Part shown: piece by piece, positions 55,501 through 64,000 of the stretch
Numbering within the stretch: the first letter of the stretch is position 1
How the letters are laid out: each line of letters starts with the position of its first letter
Source: Onthophagus taurus
Taxonomy: Eukaryota > Arthropoda > Insecta > Coleoptera > Scarabaeidae
Length of the DNA stretch: 64,000 bases
Reading direction: 5' to 3'
Assembly (NCBI RefSeq): GCF_036711975.1
Contig: NW_027248937.1
Coordinates: 124,001 to 188,000, forward strand
Notes under the pieces: model-generated
What the model was told of the DNA's origin: nothing
What the model saw: only the letters and a program-made list of their open reading frames with translations
Database searches by the model: none
Translations under genes and position numbers: made by a program

Positions 55501-58500
55501 TGTGATATTTAGATGCCAAATGTCACATTGGAGCATGTTGGAGATAAAAAACAAAATGTGCCCAAAACGTTATATTATGACGCTATACGCCGTTCTGAGA
55601 CATGTTTGAACTTTCTATCACTTTTGGTTCCGATAATTCTGTTGACCATATTTGTGATATTCAGGCGCCAAATGACATGTTGGAGCATGTTGGAGATAAA
55701 AAACAAAATGTGCCCAAAACGTGATATTATGACGTTATACGCCGTTCTGAGACATGTTTGAACTTTCTATCACTTTTGGTTCCGATAATTCTGTTGACCA
55801 TATTTGTGATATTCAGGCGCCAAATGACATGTTGGCGCATGTTGGAGATAAAAAACAAAATGTGCCCAAAACGTGATATTATGACGTTATACGCCGTTCT
55901 GAGACATGTTTGAACTTTCTATCACTTTTGGTTCCGATAATTCTGTTGACCATATTTGTGATATTCAGGCGCCAAATGACATGTTGGAGCATGTTGGAGA
56001 TAAAAAACAAAATGTGCCCAAAACGTGATATTATGACGTTATACGCCGTTCTGAGACATGTTTGAACTTTCTATCACTTTTGCTTCCGATAATTCTGTTG
56101 ACCATATTTGTGATATTCAGACGCCAAATGACATCTTTGAGCATGTTGGAGATAAAAAACAAAATGTGCCCAAAACGTGATATTATGACGTTATACGCCG
56201 TTCTGAGACATGTTTGAACTTTCTATCACTTTTGCTTCCGATAATTCTGTTGACCATATTTGTGATATTCAGACGCCAAATGACATCTTTGAGCATGTTG
56301 GAGATAAAAAACAAAATGTGCCCAAAACGTGATATTATGACGTTATACGCCGTTCTGAGACATGTTTGAACTTTCTATCACTTTTGGTTCCGATAATTCA
56401 GTTGACCATATTTGTGATATTCAGACGCCAAATGACATCTTTGAGCATGTTGGAGATAAAAAACAAAATGTGCCCAAAACGTGATATTATGACGTTATAC
56501 GCCGTTCTGAGACATGTTAGAACTTTCTATCACTTTTGGTTCCGATAATTCTGTTGACCATATTTGTGATATTCAGGCGCCAAATGACATCTTGGAGCAT
56601 GTTGGAGATAAAAAACAAAATGTGCCCAAAACGTGATATTATGACGTTATACGCCGTTCTGAAACATGTTAGAATTTTCTATCACTTTTGGTTCCGATAA
56701 TTCTGTTGACCATATTTGTGATATTCAGGCGCCAAATGACATTTTGGAGCATGTTGGAGATAAAAAATAAAATGTGCACAAAACGTGATATTATGACGTT
56801 ATACACCGTTCTGAGACATGTTAGAACTTTCTATCACTTTTGGTTCCGATAATTCTGTTGACAATATTTGTGATATTCAGGCGCCAAATGACATCTTGGA
56901 GCATGTTGGAGATAAAAAACAAAATGTGCACAAAACGTGATATTATGACGTTATACGCCGTTCTGAGACATGTTTGAACTTTCTATCACTTTTGGTTCCG
57001 GTAATTCTGTCGACCATACATGTGATATTCAGATTCCAATTGTCACATTGGAGCATGTTGGAGATAAAAAACAAAATGTGCCCAAAACGTGATATTATGA
57101 CGTTATACGCCGTTCTGAGACATGTTTGAACTTTCTATCACTTTTGGTTCCGGTAATTCTGTCGACCATATATATGATATTTAGATGCCAAATGTCACAT
57201 TGGAGCATGTTGGAGATAAAAAACAAAATGTGCCCAAAACGTTATATTATGACGTTATACGCCGTACTGAGCCATGTTTGAACTTTCTATCACTCTTGGT
57301 TCCGATAATTCTGTTGACCATATTTGTGATATTCAGGCGCCAAATGACATGTTGGAGCATGTTAGAGATAAAAAACAAAATGTGCCCAAAACGTTATATT
57401 ATGACGTTATACGCCGTTCTGAGACATGTTTGAACTTTCTATCACTTTTGGTTCCGATAATTCTGTTGACCATATTTGTGATATTCAGACGCCAAATGAC
57501 ATCTTTGAGCATGTTGGAGATAAAAAACAAAATGTGCCCAAAACGTGATATTATGACGTTATACGCCGTTCTGAGACATGTTTGAACTTTCTATCACTTT
57601 TGGATCCGATAATTCAGTTGACCATATTTGTGATATTCAGACGCCAAATGACATCTTTGAGCATGTTGGAGATAAAAAACAAAATGTGCCCAAAACGTTG
57701 TATTATGACGTTATACGCCGTTCTGAGACATGTTTGAACTTTCTATCACTTTTGGTTCCGATAATTCTGTTGACCATATTTGTGATATTCAGACGCCAAA
57801 TGACATCTTTGAGCATGTTGGAGATAAAAAACAAAATGTGCCCAAAACGTGATATTATGACGTTATACGCCGTTCTGGGACATGTTTGAACTTTCTATCA
57901 CTTTTGGTTCCGATAATTCAGTTGACCATATTTGTGATATTCAGACGCCAAATGACATCTTTGAGCATGTTGGAGATAAAAAACAAAATGTGCCCAAAAC
58001 GTGATATTATGACGTTATACGCCGTTCTGAGACATGTTTGAACTTTCTGTCGCTTTTGGTTCCGATAATTCTGTTGACCATATTTGTGATATTCAGGCGC
58101 CAAATGACATCTTGGAGCATGTTGGAGATAAAAAACAAAATGTGCCCAAAACGTGATATTATGACGTTATACGCCGTTCTGAGACATGTTTGAACTTTCT
58201 ATCACATTTGGTTCCGATAATTCTGTTGACCATATTTGTGATATTCAGACGCCAAATGACATCTTTGAGCATGTTGGAGATAAAAAACAAAATGTGCCCA
58301 AAACGTGATATTATGACGTTATACGCCGTTCTGAGACATGTTTGAACTTTCTATCACTTTTGGTTCCGATAATTCTGTTGACCGTATTAGTGTTATTCAG
58401 ACGCCAAATGACATCTTTGAGCATGTTGGAGATAAAAAACAAAATGTGCCCAAAACGTGATATTATGACGTTATACGCCGTTCTGAGACATGTTAGAACT

Positions 58501-61500
58501 TTCTATCACTTTTGGTTCCGATAATTCTGTTGACCATATTTGTGATATTCAGGCGCCAAATGACATCTTGGAGCATGTTGGAGATAAAAAACAAAATGTG
58601 CCCAAAACGTGATATTATGACGTTATACGCCGTTCTGAAACATGTTAGAACTTTCTATCACTTTTGGTTCCGATAATTCTGTTGACCATATTTGTGATAT
58701 TCAGGCGCCAAATGACATTTTGGAGCATGTTGGAGATAAAAAACAAAATGTGCACAAAACGTGATATTATGACGTTATACGCCGTTCTGAGACATGTTTG
58801 AACTTTCTATCACTTTTGGTTCCGGTAATTCTGTCGACCATATATATGATATTTAGATGCCAAATGTCACATTGGAGCATGTTGGAGTTAATAAAACAAA
58901 ATGTGCCCAAAACGTTATATTATGACGTTATACGCCGTACTGAGCCATGTTTGAACTTTCTATCACTCTTGGTTCCGATAATTCTGTTGACCATATTTGT
59001 GATATTCAGGCGCCAAATGACATGTTGGAGCATGTTGGAGATAAAAAACAAAATGTGCCCAAAACGTTATATTATGACGTTATACGCCGTTCTGAGACAT
59101 GTTTGAACTTTCTATCACTTTTGGTTCCGATAATTCTGTTGACCATATTTGTGATATTCAGACGCCAAATGACATCTTTGAGCATGTTGGAGATAAAAAA
59201 CAAAATGTGCCCAAAACGTGATATTATGACGTTATACGCCGTTCTGAGACATGTTTGAACTTTCTATCACTTTTGGTTCCGATAATTCTGTTGACCGTAT
59301 TAGTGTTATTCAGACGCCAAATGACATCTTTGAGCATGTTGGAGATAAAAAACAAAATGTGCCCAAAACGTGATATTATGACGTTATACGCCGTTCTGGG
59401 ACATGTTTGAACTTTCTATCACTTTTGGTTCCGATAATTCTGTTGACCATATTTGTGATATTCAGGCGCCAAATGACATTTTGGAGCATGTTGGAGATAA
59501 AAAACAAAATGTGCACAAAACGTGATATTATGACGTTATACGCCGTTCTGAGACATGTTAGAACTTTCTATCACTTTTGGTTCCGATAATTCTGTTGACA
59601 ATATTTGTGATATTCAGGCGCCAAATGACATCTTGGAGCATGTTGGAGATAAAAAACAAAATGTGCACAAAACGTGATATTATGACGTTATACGCCGTTC
59701 TGAGACATGTTTGAACTTTCTATCACTTTTGGTTCCGGTAATTCTGTCGACCATACATGTGATATTCAGATTCCAATTGTCACATTGGAGCATGTTGGAG
59801 ATAAAAAACAAAATGTGCCCAAAACGTGATATTATGACGTTATACGCCGTTCTGAGACATGTTTGAACTTTCTATCACTTTTGGTTCCGATAATTCAGTT
59901 GACCATATTTGTGATATTCAGGCGCCAAATGACATCTTTGAGCATGTTGGAGATAAAAAACAAAATGTGCCCAAAACGTGATATTATGACGTTATACGTC
60001 GTTCTGAGACATGTTTGAACTTTCTATCACTTTTGGTTCCGATAATTCTGTTGACCATATTTGTGATATTCAGACGCCAAATGACATCTTTGAGCATGTT
60101 GGAGATAAAAAACAAAATGTGCCCAAAACGTGATATTATGACGTTATACGCCGTTCTGGGACATGTTTGAACTTTCTATCACTTTTGGTTCCGATAATTC
60201 AGTTGACCATATTTGTGATATTCAGACGCCAAATGACATCTTTGAGCATGTTGGAGATAAAAAACAAAATGTGCCCAAAACGTGATATTATGACGTTATA
60301 CGCCGTTCTGAGACATGTTTGAACTTTCTGTCGCTTTTGGTTCCGATAATTCTGTTGACCATATTTGTGATATTCAGGCGCCAAATGACATCTTGGAGCA
60401 TGTTGGAGATAAAAAACAAAATGTGCCCAAAACGTGATATTATGACGTTATACGCCGTTCTGAGACATGTTAGAACTTTCTATCACTTTTGGTTCCGATA
60501 ATTCTGTTGACCATATTTGTGATATTCAGACGCCAAATGACATCTTTGAGCATGTTGGAGATAAAAAACTAAATGTGCCCAAAACGTGATATTATGACGT
60601 TATACGCCGTTCTGAGATAAGAAACAAAATGTGCACAAAACGTGATATTATGACGTTATACGCCGTTCTGAGACATGTTTGAACTTTCTATCACTTTTGG
60701 TTCCGGTAATTCTGTCGACCATATATGTGATATTCAGATTCCAAATGTCACATTGGAGCATGTTGGAGATAAAAAACAAAATGTGCCCAAAACGTGATAT
60801 TATGACGTTATACGCCGTTCTGAGACATGTTTGAACTTTCTATCACTTTTGGTTCCGGTAATTCTGTCGACCATATATATGATATTTAGATGCCAAATGT
60901 CACATTGGAGCATGTTGGAGATAAAAAACAAAATGTGCCCAAAACGTTATATTATGACGTTATACGCCGTACTGAGCCATGTTTGAACTTTCTATCACTT
61001 TTGGTTCCGATAATTCTGTTGACCATATTTGTGATATTTAGGCGCCAAATGACATGTTGGAGCATGTTGGAGATAAAAAACAAAAGGGCCCAAAACGTGA
61101 TATTATGACGTTATACGCCGTTCTGAGACATGTTTGAACTTTCTATCACTTTTGGTTCCGGTAATCCTGTCGACCATATATGTGATATTCAGATTCCAAA
61201 TGTCACATTGGAGCATGTTGGAGATAAAAAACAAAATGTGCCCAAAACGTTATATTATGACGTTATACGTCGTACTGAGCCATGTTTGAACTTTCTATCA
61301 CTTTTGGTTCCGATAATTCTGTTGACCGTATTTGTGTTATTCAGACGCCAAATGACATCTTTGAGCATGTTGGAGATAAAAAACAAAATGTGCCCAAAAC
61401 GTGATATTATGACGTTATACGCCGTTCAGAGACATGTTTGAACTTTCTATCACTTTTGGTTCCGGTAATTCTGTCGACCATATATGTGATATTTAGATGC

Positions 61501-63480
61501 CAAATGTCACATTGGAGCATGTTGGAGATAAAAAACAAAATGTGCCCAAAACGTTATATTATGACGCTATACGCCGTTCTGAGACATGTTTGAACTTTCT
61601 ATCACTTTTGGTTCCGATAATTCTGTTGACCATATTTGTGATATTCAGGCGCCAAATGACATGTTGGAGCATGTTGGAGATAAAAAACAAAATGTGCCCA
61701 AAACGTGATATTATGACGTTATACGCCGTTCTGAGACATGTTTGAACTTTCTATCACTTTTGGTTCCGATAATTCTGTTGACCATATTTGTGATATTCAG
61801 GCGCCAAATGACATGTTGGCGCATGTTGGAGATAAAAAACAAAATGTGCCCAAAACGTGATATTATGACGTTATACGCCGTTCTGAGACATGTTTGAACT
61901 TTCTATCACTTTTGGTTCCGATAATTCTGTTGACCATATTTGTGATATTCAGGCGCCAAATGACATGTTGGAGCATGTTGGAGATAAAAAACAAAATGTG
62001 CCCAAAACGTGATATTATGACGTTATACGCCGTTCTGAGACATGTTTGAACTTTCTATCACTTTTGCTTCCGATAATTCTGTTGACCATATTTGTGATAT
62101 TCAGACGCCAAATGACATCTTTGAGCATGTTGGAGATAAAAAACAAAATGTGCCCAAAACGTGATATTATGACGTTATACGCCGTTCTGAGACATGTTTG
62201 AACTTTCTATCACTTTTGCTTCCGATAATTCTGTTGACCATATTTGTGATATTCAGACGCCAAATGACATCTTTGAGCATGTTGGAGATAAAAAACAAAA
62301 TGTGCCCAAAACGTGATATTATGACGTTATACGCCGTTCTGAGACATGTTTGAACTTTCTATCACTTTTGGTTCCGATAATTCAGTTGACCATATTTGTG
62401 ATATTCAGACGCCAAATGACATCTTTGAGCATGTTGGAGATAAAAAACAAAATGTGCCCAAAACGTGATATTATGACGTTATACGCCGTTCTGAGACATG
62501 TTAGAACTTTCTATCACTTTTGGTTCCGATAATTCTGTTGACCATATTTGTGATATTCAGGCGCCAAATGACATCTTGGAGCATGTTGGAGATAAAAAAC
62601 AAAATGTGCCCAAAACGTGATATTATGACGTTATACGCCGTTCTGAAACATGTTAGAACTTTCTATCACTTTTGGTTCCGATAATTCTGTTGACCATATT
62701 TGTGATATTCAGGCGCCAAATGACATTTTGGAGCATGTTGGAGATAAAAAACAAAATGTGCACAAAACGTGATATTATGACGTTATACGCCGTTCTGAGA
62801 CATGTTTGCACTTTCTATCACTTTTGGTTCCGATAATTCTGTTGACCATATTTGTGATATTCAGACGCCAAATGACATCTTTGAGCATGTTGGAGATAAA
62901 AAACAAAATGTGCCCAAAACGTGATATTATGACGTTATACGCCGTTCTGGGACATGTTTGAACTTTCTATCACTTTTGGTTCCGATAATTCAGTTGACCA
63001 TATTTGTGATATTCAGACGCCAAATGACATCTTTGAGCATGTTGGAGATAAAAAACAAAATGTGCCCAAAACGTGATATTATGACGTTATACGCCGTTCT
63101 GAGACATGTTTGAACTTTCTGTCGCTTTTGGTTCCGATAATTCTGTTGACCATATTTGTGATATTCAGGCGCCAAATGACATCTTGGAGCATGTTGGAGA
63201 TAAAAAACAAAATGTGCCCAAAACGTGATATTATGACGTTATACGCCGTTCTGAGACATGTTTGAACTTTCTATCACTTTTGGTTCCGATAATTCTGTTG
63301 ACCATATTTGTGATATTCAGACGCCAAATGACATCTTTGAGCATGTTGGAGATAAAAAACAAAATGTGCCCAAAACGTGATATTATGACGTTATACGCCG
63401 TTCTGAGACATGTTTGAACTTTCTATCACTTTTGGTTCCGATAATTCTGTTGACCGTATTAGTGTTATTCAGACGCCAAA
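52520..63480. repeat. Zone containing the divergent third satellite variant
   Basis: Monomers with GGTAATTCTGTCGACCATA, then TTAGATGCC or TTCAGATTCC, then ATTGTCACA or AATGTCACATTGGAG occur near 52540, 54875, 55180, 55490, 57000, 57160, 58825, 59750, 60710, 60865, 61160 and 61470, mixed with standard monomers. I found none in the left array. Only the zone is marked; not every monomer in it is of this type. Confidence 0.65.
54925..56750. repeat. Satellite segmental duplication (partner about 60909-62734)
   Basis: Order of rare variants is shared at an offset of 5,984 bp: AAAAGGGCCCAAAA (about 55097 and 61081), GTAATCCTGTCGACC, TACGTCGTACTGAGCC, GACGCTATACG, TTGGCGCATG, ACATTTTGGAGC. The piece before it (54781 and 60612) matches at 5,831 instead, so one monomer was gained or lost inside the block. 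Confidence 0.7.
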
Positions 63481-64000
63481 TGACATCTTTGAGCATGTTG
63501 GAGATAAAAAACAAAATGTGCCCAAAACGTTATATTATGACGTTATACGCCGTTCTGAGACATGTTTGAACTTTCCATCACTTTTGGTTCCGATAATTCT
63601 GTTGACCATATTTGTGATATTCAGACGCCAAATGACATCTTTGAGCATGTTGGAGATAAAAAACAAAATGTGCCCAAAACGTTATATTATGACGTTATAC
63701 GCCGTTCTGAGACATGTTTGAACTTTCTATCACTTTTGGTTCCGATAATTCTGTTGACCATATTTGTGATATTCAGACGCCAAATGACATCTTTGAGCAT
63801 GTTGGAGATAAAAAACAAAATGTGCCCAAAACGTGATATTATGACGTTATACGCCGTTCTGAGACATGTTTGAACTTTCTATCACTTTTGGTTCCGATAA
63901 TTCAGTTGACCATATTTGTGATATTCAGACGCCAAATGACATCTTTGAGCATGTTGGAGATAAAAAACAAAATGTGCCCAAAACGTGATATTATGACGTT

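Larger units (their letters stand above)
46726..64000. repeat. Tandem satellite array, 152-bp monomer (right array, about 114 copies, runs off the edge)
   Basis: Same 152-bp monomer and orientation as the left array, so the two were one array before insertion. It contains the two common variants. From about 52500 a third, more divergent one is interspersed (CCGGTAATTCTGTCGACC...CACATTGGAG). Short monomers occur, including a loss of about 10 bp near 48945 and units where CTGAG runs straight into ATAAGAAAC near 54781 and 60612. Recurrent open frames of 60-112 codons are periodicity products. No gene is seen. Confidence 0.97.

Noticed and set aside
8051..64000. CRISPR array
   Set aside because: The repeats are contiguous 152-bp units without unique spacers and occur in eukaryotic DNA.
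8051..64000. CENP-B-box-like motif in the satellite
   Set aside because: I looked for a TTCG...CGGG core in the monomer and did not find a convincing match; a monomer near nucleosome length alone does not show a centromere.

Overview
This is eukaryotic, almost certainly arthropod (probably insect) nuclear DNA. Two long arrays of a tandem satellite with a 152-bp monomer (8051-32522 and 46726-64000, together about 41.7 kb or roughly 275 monomers) make up about two thirds of the window. The remainder is two different Polinton/Maverick (adintovirus-like) elements. These are large self-synthesising DNA transposons that carry virus genes. There are no bacterial features, and the genes have short spliceosomal introns (55-64 nt), TATA-like boxes and AATAAA signals.

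Region 1-8050 is the right-hand part of Polinton element 1. It holds a spliced protein-primed family B DNA polymerase gene on the minus strand and a 5'-truncated integrase with a C-terminal chromodomain. A 5,024-bp unit (2847-7870) is preceded head-to-tail by an apparently identical copy that runs off the left edge (1-2846). Only the second copy retains the true terminus, which ends in ...TACTACT at 8050 after a perfect 22-bp inverted repeat, and abuts the satellite directly. Capsid genes of this element are absent from the window.

Region 32523-46725 is a second, distinct and apparently complete Polinton of 14,203 bp. It has 446-bp terminal inverted repeats that differ at about one base, and a perfect 6-bp target duplication (GCCGTT at 32517-32522 and 46726-46731). 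Removing the element and one GCCGTT restores an ordinary satellite monomer. From left to right it carries, on the plus strand: an unknown protein (called DxQGF here), an unknown two-part gene, a small unknown protein, a minor-capsid-like protein with a phospholipase A2-like motif, an adenain-like cysteine protease, a penton-like capsid protein, a short basic protein, the double-jelly-roll major capsid protein, a DxQGF paralogue, two more unknown proteins and a DDE integrase with chromodomain. The spliced DNA polymerase gene runs on the minus strand from the right end. Polymerase and integrase serve replication and insertion. Capsid, penton, minor capsid and protease form a virion-morphogenesis block. 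I could not find an FtsK/HerA packaging ATPase.

The best leads are: (a) a canonical A_AAA_AAC slippery heptamer at the last sense codons of the minor-capsid/PLA2 gene, leading by -1 shift into the otherwise AUG-less conserved N-terminus of the protease; (b) a 55-nt intron whose removal would create the start codon of a gene; (c) TIRs packed with nuclear-receptor half-sites, with foldback palindromes at the ends; (d) a TIR-derived internal promoter copy; (e) a 141-bp tandem duplication with intron-like signals; (f) recent nested duplications, both of the truncated Polinton unit and of satellite blocks.
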